Made by a program: the position numbers and the translations under genes
The notes under the pieces: model-generated
Database searches by the model: none
Told to the model about the DNA's origin: nothing
The model's input: only the letters and a program-made list of their open reading frames with translations
Assembly (NCBI GenBank): GCA_016987375.1
Contig: PJRA01000160.1
Location: 919,286 to 983,285 of the forward strand
Direction: 5' to 3'
Source of the DNA: Brachionus koreanus
Taxonomy: Eukaryota; Rotifera; Eurotatoria; Ploima; Brachionidae
DNA: 64,000 nucleotides
In this document: piece after piece, positions 34,901 to 47,600 of the stretch
Position numbering within the stretch: position 1 is the stretch's first letter
Layout: every line of letters starts with the position of its first letter

Positions 34901-37900
34901 GGTAGAAAAAACCAACATTTAGACATTGGACTCTCGCTAGACTTGACAGGTTGTCTTTGCAATTCTAAATTTGCATTCATCGTGCATTCAATCAAATTCC
35001 ATATTTGAGTATATTGGGAAAATGTTTGTGTCAGTGTGTTCGATTCGGCCAATTGATTTGGTTTTTTGAGATTCAAAAGCGGAGAATCAATCGTAGACTT
35101 GAATATATTAGAAGTTGGCAGCAAACAATCAGATGATGGAGGTTTTAAATTTTGTTTTAAAAATTCGAACAAGTAGCCAGCTAGTTTTTCAATTGATTCC
35201 TTAGTCTCAACTGATGTGTTCAGAGGGCTAGTTATCGATGAACATGTTGATGTAGATGAGGAATTTGCGGAAAAAGACGCTGATGAAGTAGTGCTCGAGC
35301 AATGCGTTGGATCAAATTTAGCCTGCTTTTCCTGATGTGTTTTTAATTCGAGTAAAATTTCCTTTAAATTGTTCAATTTTTGATCTTTCAAAAGAATTGT
35401 GTGAAAGTTTCTCTTTAAATTTTTCATATGTTCAATTTTGTTCATTTGATTTAAATTTGTTTTCACAATAAGATTCTCTTCATCATCTGAAAATTTAAAT
35501 TCACTTGGCGGACTCTCACTCAAACTGGCCATCGATATAGAGTCAGCCTCAATGGCATTTGAACTTTTCAATGCTAAGCCAGATGCAATTCTGGGCTTTT
35601 TCTCTTTAGAGGATTTAAGCATCGCAATTAAAGTGTCATATTGCAGCAATGGAGCTGGTTGAGACATATGAGGTGGCTCTTTGGGCCTAATCGCCTTGAA
35701 TTTCACAGCTTTTTTGATGCGCAAATCATTGTCTGATTTGGTTATTTCAGGTTTTCTATTTTTCACAATTTTCATTTCATCTTCTTCATTATTTTCATCG
35801 TCAAACTCATAAAACTCACCAGTCAGCTGCTTGTACATTTTGGTTAGTCGATTTTGTTCCAGACTATTATAATATATGTACCTAGTTGACGATTCAATGT
35901 CACATGAGAACAAATAGCCAATAAAGGGGACAAACATCAAAGTCGATTTTGTGAGCGCTTTTTCACTTTGATAAAAATTGTTCTGCAAACTTTGACTGTG
36001 CTTTAAATGAGATTCTCTTCGTTTAAGACAAGATTTGAGTGGCTGTTTGCTATTTGATGGATTGAGTGGATTTTTACCACGCTTATTAAACGGCAATGAT
36101 GTTCGACGCTCAAATTTGTATTCGATGTTATCTTCAAAATTCAAATTGACAGTCGGTTCGGCTATTTGAACCGCACACGGCTCAGTGTTTTGCTTTGTTT
36201 GTCTATAGCGTTTTATAGATTTGAGAGTTTTGCGCTTAAGAAGGTCGCTTGGTGCCGATTGAGGATTTGGTGGAGATGGCTTGGTAATCGGTGTTGAAAA
36301 AGACGGCTCGGCTTTTTTATCAGAATAATGAGTCAAAAATGTCAGATCGGGTAGTGACTGCTTAGCGCTAAATAAAGAACTGGATCTCTTTGAGCCTGAC
36401 GGTATTTTGGGACGCTGAATTTTCAATACACCGGCCTGATCGGCCATTGCTTTTGCCTTTGCCGCAGCCATTAATAATTCTTTTTTGTTGATTTTTCCTG
36501 TCTTATCCAATACCATACAAAGTATTGTGGGTGAAGAATCTTTTTTTTTTCCTTCCACATTATCAGGTTGATGCTGAATGCCAACTGACTTTTTCATGGC
36601 CGAATTATCTACTGATTGTGCGTCTGCTGCAATGGCACATGAAGATAAGGACCGCTGCTTTAGCTGAGAAAATGAGGTTTTTTTTCCTGATTGCGTCTCT
36701 TGTGGAACTGTACGGCTTTGCCTAACGTTTTGTAGCTGAAAACTCAAATCACTCCCACTTGTGCTTGAAGTGGTTTCGTCTAAATTGGAGCTGTTCAAGT
36801 TGGCTTTTGAATTTTGGTATACTTTGTACAAGTGCGGGTTTGATGGTAGTGTATAAGCGTGATGTGAATTGTTTATTGATTTTGAACCATATGTTGAATT
36901 CTTTTTTCATTAAAAAAAAGGAAAGTTAATAATTTGCTATGAACTTTTAATAATTAAAATAGTCATTTAAACAAAAACAATCTAATCCACGTTTATAAAA
37001 TAGGGTTTTTGACAAATAAACGTGAGTTTTTTGATCCATAAATAATTTTTTTTTGTCTATTGAAATTTATTTTAAAACAAAATGAATGAAACTAGCCTTA
37101 ATTTGCCGAAAAACTGTTTATTGTTATTTTATAGACAAGTATTTTTTTTTTGTTTTTATACAAAATAGTTTTTTTATAGTAAATTGATTAATTCCGAACG
37201 TTGCTGAGAGCTTAAAATATAATTAAAATCCTAAAATAGACTATTTGTAATGAAGCAAGCATTTAATTAAAAAAAAGTGAACTTTTCCAAAAGGTATGAA
37301 CCGAAGAGAGTTTTTTTTTTATTAGCAGAATTTAATTTTTTTATTTTAAAAAATTTTCTATATTAAAATTTAATTTATAACTAATCTTTAGTTTGATTGA
37401 AGAAAAATAACATGTTTGGTTATAAATAACAATGATAAATTGAAAAAAAAAAATTTATTTAAATATAATTGATTTTTATGTCTTAAGAAAACGTTTTTTT
37501 ATTATTGTGTCGCTAAATCAAACTAAACAACTAGTTAATATTCGAATTTCTATGACGATAAATTCACTTAAAACATTTAGTTTCAATATTTAATTAAGAA
37601 AGTTATTCAATAATTAAATAATTATAGTTGTAACATTTTTGAAAAAAAAAACTAGTTAAATTTTAAAAATACCAAATAACTATCAAGTGTTATTTAAGCC
37701 ATTCAATAGCTTTAAAGACAAAAAAACAAATTTAAAAATTTTATGTGATTCATTTATTTTTAGCTTTATATTAAAAAACTTAGTTCCGATACGCTTTCTT
37801 TTAAAAATTATTTTAATAGTTTATTATGTTGATCAACATAAGCGAACAAATTTTTCCTAATTTTCTAATGTATTTTAAAGGTAAATTATTTATTAAAAAA

Positions 37901-40900
37901 ATAACAAAATTTTTTTTCTGTTTTACTGTTTAATTTTAAATAAATTGAATTTTATCTTTTAATATAAAAAAAATGGGTACCCTCTTGATTTTTCGAAATG
38001 ACTTTTATCACCAAATTTGCCAAAAAATTTTACTAATCAATCATTTATTTAATAAAATAAAAATTTTAAAATATTCCCTAAAAAGCTGCCGTAAATCTTT
38101 TTTAATTCTATTTATTTACAGCTATTAAAGAGTTCTTAAATTTTTAAAAATAATTAGCAATAGAAACAAAATTTTAGCAAATAGTTAAAAAATTAGAAAC
38201 AAAAAATTTAATTTTTTATGTGTCGAGTGTTCTTTTACTAAGAAAAAAAAATTTACTTGCTTAATTAAGATTATTTTAAAAAATCTTTAATGATACTAAA
38301 AGTATCGCTCAATTCTTAAATAGGAAATTACAAACTAGACTATTAAAAAAAATTTAAAAAATTCTCTAACTCTGTTCTTATAAACTTTAATTTTTTTCTA
38401 ATAAAAAAGAAATAGTAATGACCAGTGCTGGAAATGGTAAGTGAAAAAACAATTTTTTTTTTGGCTTGTATTGAAGTCGGACAAAAACTAAAATATTGTA
38501 CTACTAACCTCGTTATTGAAATTACTAAAATGAGATTCTTCATTTGAATTGGCAATACTCTGGTTGCTAAGACCAATATTGCTCGAGTTTGATTTTGAGT
38601 TTTTAAGTTTACCCCAAGACGTTGTAGACAATGACTTCTTATTGTGTTGTTGTGAATGGAACTGTTCTTGTTCGAGTTTAAGTTGTTGAAAGTTTTTTAA
38701 TTGATTGAAATTTTGAAATTGTGTGCTTAGCAAGCGATTCTGAGAGCTGGCAAAGCTTTTCCACTGCTTACCAGACTTGGGAGATCTAGAACGCGACCTC
38801 ATTCCAAACTGGTCATGCGAACTCAGCTTCATAGACCAGTTTAGTATGTTCTCGTCCATGAGTTGGTCTTCGTTGCCGGTATTGTTCAAAAATAGAATAT
38901 CCTTTGATATTTGTTCTAGATAAGAAGTGCTCGGATCAATCGATTCATTAGTTTGATCTTCATTATCTTCTTCGTCATAAAGATCATCTTCGTAAGACTC
39001 GTGGCCAGTATTTACATAATCGTCAAAGTTAAACTTTTGCATTGGGTTTAAAGACGAAAATACGAGCGAGTCCTCGTCATTTTCGCGCATCATTTTCCTT
39101 TTTTTTTCAAATGTCAGCTTATAGTTTCGTTTAAGATGGCCAATGTCGTATTTGGCAGAATTTTTAATATGATAGTCAAAATTTTGATACTGATTTAGCA
39201 CTTCGTATACGCCAGCATGATCACTAAACTCAAGATTCGAATTGTCTAGCTCTTCGTCAAGACCCTGGTCATCAAAGTCGTCCTCGTCAGTCTCCTCCTC
39301 TTCGTCAAGCTCGTCTATCCGGCTTTCACTCTCGTTTAGTCTAGGATTTTTTTCGCCCAAATTTTTTTGGTAATTATTAAGCAAAAAATTTGCCTTTGTT
39401 TGATCTATAAAGAACGGATTTGGACTCGAGTTAATCGCTTCTTGTTGAGTAGTTAATACTTGTTGGGCCGGGTTGTTGTTACTATTTTTGTTAGCTAATA
39501 TCTTTACGAAAAGAAAATATTTGTTAAATTTTGTTTGTAAAAATCTAAAGTATTAGATAAACAAAGCTAGTCATTTTCTTTTAGCCAATGACATAGTTTG
39601 TCAAATGGAATTTTTCAAGCAAATATTATGTCGTGATACTAAAATTTGACAATAAATTTCACTTTTTAAAGATATATTTTTTTTTTAGATTTTGTAAATA
39701 AAAAAATGAAAAAATGTAGCTTTTTTTTTTACTGTCAGCACTCTTAAAAATTAACAAAAAAAAAATATAATCAAAAATATAAAAATATTTAAAAAAAAAT
39801 TTAAAAATATTTAGAAAAAATTGTTCAAAAACGTATGAAATTAAATGCAGGAAGTATCTTTCTTAGAGAGTACTTCTCGATAATAAATTCAATCTAAATA
39901 ACATTAAATAAAGCTTTTTTTTTCTAAATTCGACCCCAATAATTCTAATTCTGATTTTTTTTTAGAATAGAAAAAAAAGTCAAAATTTTTTTTCACATGT
40001 TTCTTGAAAAAGTTGGTCACATAGACTTTGAACTACAATTTGGCACCACTTAACTAATTTTCTTCAATCTTTCTGTTCTCTATTTTAGATATGCAACTAG
40101 ACTTTTTTGACACTGTTATACAATTTCTTTAATAACAAGTTCAATCTAATAAAAATTAAACGCACAAATAGGTCCTCATTTTTCAACATAGAAAAACTAA
40201 AGAACATAATATTACATTGAATTTGTAGGAAAAATCAAAATAAAAGCTTTAATCGTAATAAAAATTAAAATAAGATTTAATTCATTATTCAAAAATTGTT
40301 CGAAAAAAATATCTAATAATTTAAATAATTTATTTCACAGCAACTTAACATCGTAAGCCCAAATATTAGAAATAAAATTTACTAAAAAAATTTTTTTTTT
40401 AGATCTAATAAATACACTTTCTGATCGATTATTATTAAGAATTATATTAAATTTTTTTTTTGAATTTTGGACTAAATTTTTTTAATGAAACAATAGCCTG
40501 TATCTGTGTTATTAATTTAGAAATTGTATTAATTTAGAAATGTAATAGGATTTAATGCTAGTAGGCCTGATGTCGTTTTGGTACTTCTAATATCGTCTAA
40601 TGCTTGAATTTCTGGAATAGCTGATTGAATCATCACCATTTTTTTAACATTAGGTAGCTCAAATTTAAGTCTTCAAGGTAAATAAGATGAATAAGCTATT
40701 TCAAAATATCAAGCATTAGGGAAAAGTTTCAAAACATCATCGGGCTTTTAGTTAAAAAAAGAAAAAAAAATTCAAACTAAAGAAGCAACATTAATTACTA
40801 TAATTTAAACAAAAATTAGTAAAAAAAAAATAGTTTAAAATGAATGTGTAAAAAGAATAAACTTATTTATTTCGAATAGAAAAAATGAAATCAATTAGCA

Positions 40901-41709
40901 ATAAACTATTTATCATATTTTATAATTATAAAAATAAAATAAAGTTCATTATACCAAATACTGGCCTAAATTATTCATAACGAGACATTTGAATAGAAAA
41001 AAAAACATCTTTTAATCTAATTTAATTAGCTAATTGACTTTGATTAAGCCAAGGGCTTAGATAAATTTCTAAAAAAAAAAAATGATAGAAATTCTCAAAG
41101 CGTAAAAGAAAATAATTTTTACGCAAAAGTTAATATTTGATTAAATAGCCAAATATTTAAAATTATTGATATTTTAAAAAGTATGTATTTTATTTTAATT
41201 CTTGGAAAATTTTATGTTTTGTTTTTAATTAAATTTAAAACGTGGTCAATGGCCAAATTATTGGCCTAAATGCTAATTAACTAGATATGTCGCAAAGCTA
41301 ATAGAAAAATTTGGCCGCATCCTAAATACTTTAGAAATGAGAGAGAGAAAGAGACTCATTAGATGCTAAACGAACGAGATTATGACGTGTACATTTGGGC
41401 TTAAAGGTTTAAATTAGAAATTCTATATGCTAAGATATGAATATTTGAATTGTTGTTTGCTTGAACAAAAAAAAAGAAAATGGCTCCGAGAATAGAAAAA
41501 TTTCGTCTTTCTTGTCCTATTTGCATCACCTGAAGGCGTTTTGTGTCGAATTGTTAGCAAAATATTTTCTTTAAAAAACATTCGCTCTTAATTAAACATT
41601 TCATGATTTGTGATTTGAGCACAAAATACGAGTCGAGAAACGAACAAAAAAAATAGTAAAAAAAACTTTCTGTTACCTTTGAAAACGATGTTGTTTTTTG
41701 AGTTTGCAT
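31977..41709 (-). CDS. RUN-domain protein, RUSC-like
   Basis: Four exons join in phase: 41677-41709 (MQTQKTTSFSK), 38509-39501, 34724-36900 and 31977-32967, giving 1,397 residues. RUN domains bind small GTPases and motor adaptors in vesicle traffic. The RUN domain spans about residues 880-1190: EKLAGYLFEFLKQNLKP, TQIWNLIECTMN, then across the exon 3/4 junction IIYLLNHKQLANWFEHV, DKNLLKNFYD, and the last helix HKLLLQFNQLDFKLQ. The junction restores the conserved L-N-x-K-x-L-x-x-W, strong support for the splice. The N-terminal 870 residues are mostly low complexity, with an acidic run (DELDEEEETDEDDFDD) and serine-rich basic parts. The C-terminal tail is Ser/Asn/His-rich and I see no SH3, unlike vertebrate RUSC1/2. 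The tiny first coding exon is inferred from its phase-0 donor. Introns are 2.2, 1.6 and 1.8 kb. Confidence 0.75.
33685..33762. mobile_element. Family B MITE fragment, copy 3
   Basis: The last part, GGTCAAAAAATATGCCCGGG then TTTTCTATTG, matches the right end of family B, and upstream sequence aligns with 34040-34110. CTAA at 33763-33766 stands where TTAA is expected. The left end is not recognisable. Confidence 0.55.
33898..34110. mobile_element. TTAA-flanked MITE, family B copy 2 (inverted relative to copy 1)
   Basis: TTAA at 33894-33897 is followed by CACTAGAGAGTCCAACTG. The right end is GGTCTAAAAACCCCTCAGG then TTTTCTTTTG, with TAA next, a decayed CTAGTGTTAA. Its reverse complement aligns with 25573-25763 along its length. 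Confidence 0.65.
36901..38508. other. Intron of the RUN-domain gene
   Basis: AT-rich sequence of 1.6 kb between exons 2 and 3. I see no gene, no MITE termini and no recognisable relic. Confidence 0.6.
39502..41676. other. First coding intron of the RUN-domain gene
   Basis: AT-rich sequence of 2.2 kb with no recognisable gene or mobile element. Its ends are the donor AAAG/GTAACA and the acceptor TTTCGTAAAG. Confidence 0.5.
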
Positions 41710-44288
41710 TTTGAGTCAATGTTTCGAATTATGTAATTGTTATGGCATCAACCAGAGTCGAATCGTTGAATTTGAGCATTTAAATTTTAAAGGTAATCAT
41801 ATTTCAGCTTTTTGTTTCTATTTTTTTGTTTTTGTCTTTACATAAATTCAAATATCTAAATTTAGAATAAATTTAAGAGTCCATGACATGCTTAATACCA
41901 CCCGGATTAGGCAACAAAGCTACATTTTAATTAACTTAAAAAAGGCCTTTTCTCTTTTCAAGTCTTAATTTGTTTTGATATTTTGCAAAAAAAGCACTCA
42001 ATTCTTTTCTTATTAACATTTATTCATACTAATGCTTCTATTTTATACAATTTACATAGAAAATATTTGATATAAATGTATAAATTTTTAGTCTTACATG
42101 CTCAAGTCAAGTTATCTTATAGCTACATATGAATATTTAATTATAATCGAAAAATATTTTATTTGGGAATTTTTAATTAGTTTTTAGTTCGACATGATCA
42201 AATATTGAGCATAGTGAAGTAAATTTGCTCGATTTTTTGTCTTTATCCGATAAAACTTTTTCTCCTCTAAGCCCAAATCATAAGAAATCAATTAAAATAA
42301 TTTCTAATTTTAGCTGATTATAAAATAATCATTTTGAAATGAATGAATAAACTTGAGATTAATAGAAAATGTTTTTTTGTTTAGCTACAGAATATGGACA
42401 TCAGTAGTTTAAGCCTCAAAATTAACATTAGCTATGCTAAACTCTAATAAATAATTCTGTTTTTTTTTTTTTATATATACAAAAAATATATTTTGAAATA
42501 AAATTAACAATTTTCTATTTATTTATTTAACACTTTGAGAGAGGAAAGAAATTTTCAATTTTTGATAAACAATCGATTTGTTTTAAATCATTGCAGATGA
42601 AGATCGAATTGCACTAGGCGAAAAAATACGATATTGTCTCTTGTGAATTTTGCCCTCAAATTTAAACTCTTTTAAAAACAAAAATTCAAAACCAAATTTA
42701 ATTTACAAGCACTTAACCGACAAGTATTTCGTCCAAGTAGCTTATTTACAACTAAGAAATTTATTCTATTTTAAAATTAAATGACCGTCATTGCCTTTGG
42801 TTAACCGAAAACAATAGTTCTTATCAAAACATAAAAAGAGCCTATTTTTTTTTCTATTTAAACAACTAGGTTAGTACAAAACAAACTCTTAATCAATCAT
42901 CTAGTGTCTTGAAGCATTTTTTTTAATTATCTAATTTTACATTTTATTCAAAGCTTATTTTTAAATTTGAAAATAAAAATTATATAAATCATTTTAAAAC
43001 TAGATTTTAAAGTTAATTAATAACAATGTTGGTAAATAAAATATAAATATTAATTGACTAGATCATAATTTATTTCCTTATTTCAATTGTGAGTTCAAAA
43101 ACTTGATATAAATTAATAGAATATTTTTTATGCTTGAAATACTTTATACTACGGATAATCACGTTTGTTTTTAAAGACTGTTTTAAAAAATAATAATAAA
43201 AATTATTATAATTTTATTATTATTTGAGCATTTGTAAAAGAAGAGTTTTGTTCTACACTACTAAAATTAATTTGCAAAAATATGTCAATGAGACAGTTAG
43301 CTCTTGGGGTGTGTTAGACTGATCTTTCATAATTGAATTACATTTTCGCATATTTGGCTTTTAGTAACAGCATACAACTTATATGATAGCAAAAATCGCG
43401 TGCTATTATTTTTCAATTTGAATCTATCTTAAAAATTGTTTGGATTTCTCTTAAAATTCCATTTAAAATTAAATATTCTTGCTAGATATCAATTATTCTC
43501 ATTGAACAGCATATGAAAATTAAAATTTTCTAATCTCCCAATAACTCTGATCTTGTGAATGGTATCTATTTTTTTAAATTAATTTACATTATATAGTAAA
43601 GAATTTGAATAAACTTTTTAAAATATTCAACGACCTCCCACATCAAAAAATTATCTGATATTGAATCATAATTAGTTTACTCAAGGATGAAATAGGATTA
43701 CAAAATTTTAATTGAGATATTTTGTCAATAAATTATTTAATTGATAAAATCGAAATTTTGATAGAATTAAAATATTTAAGAAAAAAATAGCCATTTTGAT
43801 TCTTTGAAGTGAAAAATGAATGTAGTTTTTATTTTTTGGTTGTTTTTGGCAAATTTTTATTTCTTTTCGAATAAATATTTTTTTTAAATTGTTCAACTTT
43901 AATAATAGCAGTTAAATAAAAAAAAAAGAAACAAATTTTAATGTCTAATTTAAAATACAAAAGATAAAATAAAGATTAAGACTTAAAAAGATGATCGCCT
44001 GTCTTTTTCATAAAGTTTTTCTTTAAGTAATCAAATCTAAAAAGATGAACACCGTTTTTTCATCGTATTTCGACTCTCTTTTGTTATTTTTAATGCATGT
44101 GTTAAATTTGAATTCATTTTTAAAAATAAATTTTTATTCAACAAACTAATTCTATAAATCTAGCTATTCAAAAAATAAAAAAAAAATATATAATAGAATC
44201 AAACAGCTATAAATTCTCTTAAATCTTAAATTTACAAGATTACATAATTTTGATTCTCAAAAATCGACCGGCTTAGCGCTTTACTAGA
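41710..44288. other. Divergent intergenic region
   Basis: This 2.6 kb lies between the starts of the RUN-domain gene (minus) and the neuropeptide candidate (plus), so it should carry promoters of both. Apart from a TATA-like site near 44208 I can name nothing. The minus-strand frame 43708-43896 is low-complexity and not believed. Confidence 0.5.
44208..44214 (+). promoter_or_regulatory. Candidate TATA box of the neuropeptide gene
   Basis: TATAAAT lies 75 bases before the ATG at 44289, a plausible distance if the 5' UTR is short. In DNA this AT-rich such a match is weak evidence. Confidence 0.25.
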
Positions 44289-44684
44289 ATGAAGGCCATA
44301 TTTATTTCATCAATCTTTATTTTAATTGTCTACTGTGGGGCAACATCAAAACGAAATACAATGCAAAAGTCCCCTATGACTATGAATAGAAACAGAATGA
44401 ACAAACGAATGATGGCTGATTTAATGATGCAAAAAAGAGATATGGGTCCAGTAAAGCGTCTAATTGATTTAGAAGAAAATAAAAATGCTGTTGAAGCTTC
44501 CCAGCCTGTGAAAAGACACAGTCATGAAGCCTTGTTCATATCTAAAAGAGATTTAATGCAAAAACGTCAAACTTTAAAACGCCATAGCCATGAAGCAACA
44601 TTTTTAGCTAAGAGAGAATCAATGAGAAATGACCAGCCGCAACTAATCAAACGACATAGCCATGAAGCTACCTTTCTTGCATAA
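44289..44684 (+). CDS. Candidate neuropeptide precursor (HSHEATFLA-type peptides)
   Basis: An intronless 131-residue frame. Residues 1-20 form a signal peptide (MKAIFISSIFILIVYCGATS). Ten Lys-Arg sites follow, at 21-22, 39-40, 49-50, 56-57, 75-76, 86-87, 92-93, 97-98, 108-109 and 121-122. Three of the intervals hold related nonapeptides: HSHEALFIS (77-85), HSHEATFLA (99-107) and HSHEATFLA (123-131, ending at the stop). Copies 2 and 3 have identical peptides but differ at four codons by synonymous changes, which points to selection on the peptide. There is no Gly before the cleavage sites, so amidation is not predicted. Other intervals are Met-rich (MMADLMMQ, DMGPV) and may be spacers. I know no named family with this sequence. 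Cleavage by a prohormone convertase and secretion from neurons or glands is inferred from the layout. Confidence 0.8.
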   Translation: MKAIFISSIFILIVYCGATSKRNTMQKSPMTMNRNRMNKRMMADLMMQKRDMGPVKRLIDLEENKNAVEASQPVKRHSHEALFISKRDLMQKRQTLKRHSHEATFLAKRESMRNDQPQLIKRHSHEATFLA

Positions 44685-47600
44685 ATAAATGCAATTTAAT
44701 ATAATGTAAAGCATGTAAATTAAACGCTATTTATCCTTTTTTTTGAGTCATATCCTTAAATTAAAATTTTCTATTTTAATTTTTATTGCTATTTATAAAA
44801 TCATCTAATTTTGTAATAAAGTACATTTGTGGTATTAAAAAAAAAGCATTTTTTATTTTTCAAATCCTAAAATAATTAAGTTATAGGGTTTAATGTGATT
44901 TAATATGATTAAATTCAAATATACTGACTTAAAAATGTACCTAATTGATTGAAAAAATAAAAGTTAAATCTAAAATTTAGAAAAAATTAGCTTAAAAATT
45001 TTATTTTATTGAAAAAAAAACTTAAAATTTCAGTTAAAAAGAGTATTTAAATCTTAAAGATGTTTGAAAATGCGTTTAAGAATAAATGATTAGCATGTGC
45101 CATTATAATTCTAAGATGATAATTAAGCATCTGTTTGCTTTTTTAAACTAAAATATTTTCATTTAAGCATTATTGAGCCAAAATTTTATTTTCTTCATTC
45201 ATTTAGATGTTTTCCTAATTCTAAATTAACTTCAAATTTTCTCTTAATCAAACTAAATTACGATTTAAATTGTTTGCTTTTTATAAAACTCAATAAAAAC
45301 AACTAGCATTTTAAATATTTACACAAAATAAATCTTGATATCAGAATCTTAAAGAATCTTTTGGTAAAAACGTAAATTTACTCTCTTAAAAATTATGTTT
45401 TATTCTTATGTTGTAGATCTTAAGCCAACTTTGAATTTTTAATCTTTGAAAAAAAATTTAAAACTAGTAATTTTTCCAATTAAAGCTAAAAATTATTAGA
45501 TTTGTATCAAGTAAAAATTTTACCTTATAAAAAATTTAATGTTAAATGTATTATTTTAACTAAATGTTGGCAAATATTAAATATTTTCTTATAGATTTTA
45601 AAGTGTAATCTTTGTCAATACTTTTTAAAATGAATAAGGTTTTTATTATTAAATGCTCAATAACATAATGATGATTAAAAACGGGTCTTAGTCTTTGTTC
45701 TGATCGTGTGATATACAACAATCAATGATAAATTAACCATGAAAATTTGATCTTTCAATCAAATTTGAATAACTCTATCTACAAATCAATTTTGATCGCT
45801 GATAGACTAATGATTCCATTAAAAACTATTATACAGACAATATAAAAAATATCTTATCTTAAAAATCAAATCTGATTATTTGTAGACAGTTAAAATCGAA
45901 TCATGAAGCTAGAATTTTATCCATATGAATCAGAAAATTTTAGTCACTCATGCCATTGAATCAACTATTCCTAGATAATCAAAAAAAAAATTTCATTTAT
46001 TTTTTCTTTCTTAAAAAAATTGAAAAATTAATATAAATATTTATTTTTACTCTTTAGATGTATTCAAATAAATTTTCTTACTCTAATTTAAATTTGTTTT
46101 TAATTTATTATTTTCTTTAATTTAGATTTAAAATCATGTGATTAAATTGAGCAAAAACCTATGAATTATCGTTATTTAGAAAAGTGCATTTGAGTTTCCA
46201 TAATTTGTTCTATATTAAACTAAAAACTCGTTCAAATGGAACGATAGAGTCTATTGACATACAAAAAGATATAATATTTAGATTATAGAATCTCTAAGAA
46301 ATTTGAGAGCATTTTTACACTAAGCGTTCTCCTACAATTGAATGACTGCTAAATATTTAAATATTCTAAATATTTTAGTATCAATGGGTTGTTGCAAAAT
46401 TAATACCAACCACCTAGCGTTACAGACAATATCTCAGAAATCAATCAATTCACCGACTAAGATTTACTTAAAGTTTCAACAAATATGAGAGTTTTTTTAA
46501 TAATAATGAACCAAGAAAATTATTTTATTTAAGAAAAGTAAGCTTTTGATTCTATTTAGAGTATACTTGAATTATTTGGCATCAATTGACATCAATCAAT
46601 TGATTAATTTTTACAAATATGCTGAACATTTTATTTGTTTCTAAGAAATTCTTTGAAGCATTTTTACTTAAGCAAAAAAAAATGGTTTTATTTAAAGCTA
46701 AATTCTTAAATTTTTTAAAATTTTCTAATAAACTGCTTATTCCGTACGCCAAATAAAAAAAATTACTTAAGCTAAATATTTAAGCTGTTAAGCTATTTTA
46801 CTTTTTAATTTTTTTCTTAATTTCCAGCTAATTTACTTTTAGCTGATAAACGAAATCACTAAGTCTCAATTCCAAGCGGTCAAGGTTCAGCCTAAGTTAT
46901 TTTTCAAATAAAATAAAAACTATCTTAAATTATTGTTTTACATTATTAGATAATCTATTTTAATATATTGTAGACCTATTTAATAAGTGATTAAAGCCAA
47001 TTAAATTAAATTTTATGCTAGTTAGCTAGTTAGTTAGATGAATTGAATTTTTCCCAAAGATCTCCCATTTTAGACCAACTATGTGACTAATCTTGAGATA
47101 AATAATTAGCTGATTGTGTAATAATAGGAAATATTAGATTTTTTTTACATTAAAATTTCAATTTGCAAAGATAGATATAAAAATCAATTCAAAACTAATC
47201 TAACTACAAATATTGCATTTAAGCATAATTTTGCATTGTTTTTAGAAATTTGCACTTTGTCCCAAAAAGAACGGCTTTAAATCGTTTATTAATCCACTCA
47301 TAAATTTTAAAATTAAATCTCTAGTAAAAATGGTTCAATAAAACAATTAGCTTTATTTGATTTTATTTTTGAAGCAGTTAGGTCACCTAGTATGGTATTT
47401 ACAATAATGAAGTAGATTTTGACTAAATCTAATCTTTAATAAAAAGAACTCTTAAAATATCTTTCATAAAATTTAGCTTTTTTGTCGACAAATATTCTCT
47501 AAACACAATATGTTGTGCTGATTAAAAAAAAACTTTTCTTAGATCTTTTTGTTTATAATTATGTGTAATAAAAAAAAATTAATTTATTTAAACAAACTCA

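Noticed and set aside
43180..43222. AATAATAATAAAAATTATTAT inverted repeat
   Set aside because: Low-complexity AT sequence where such pairings arise by chance.
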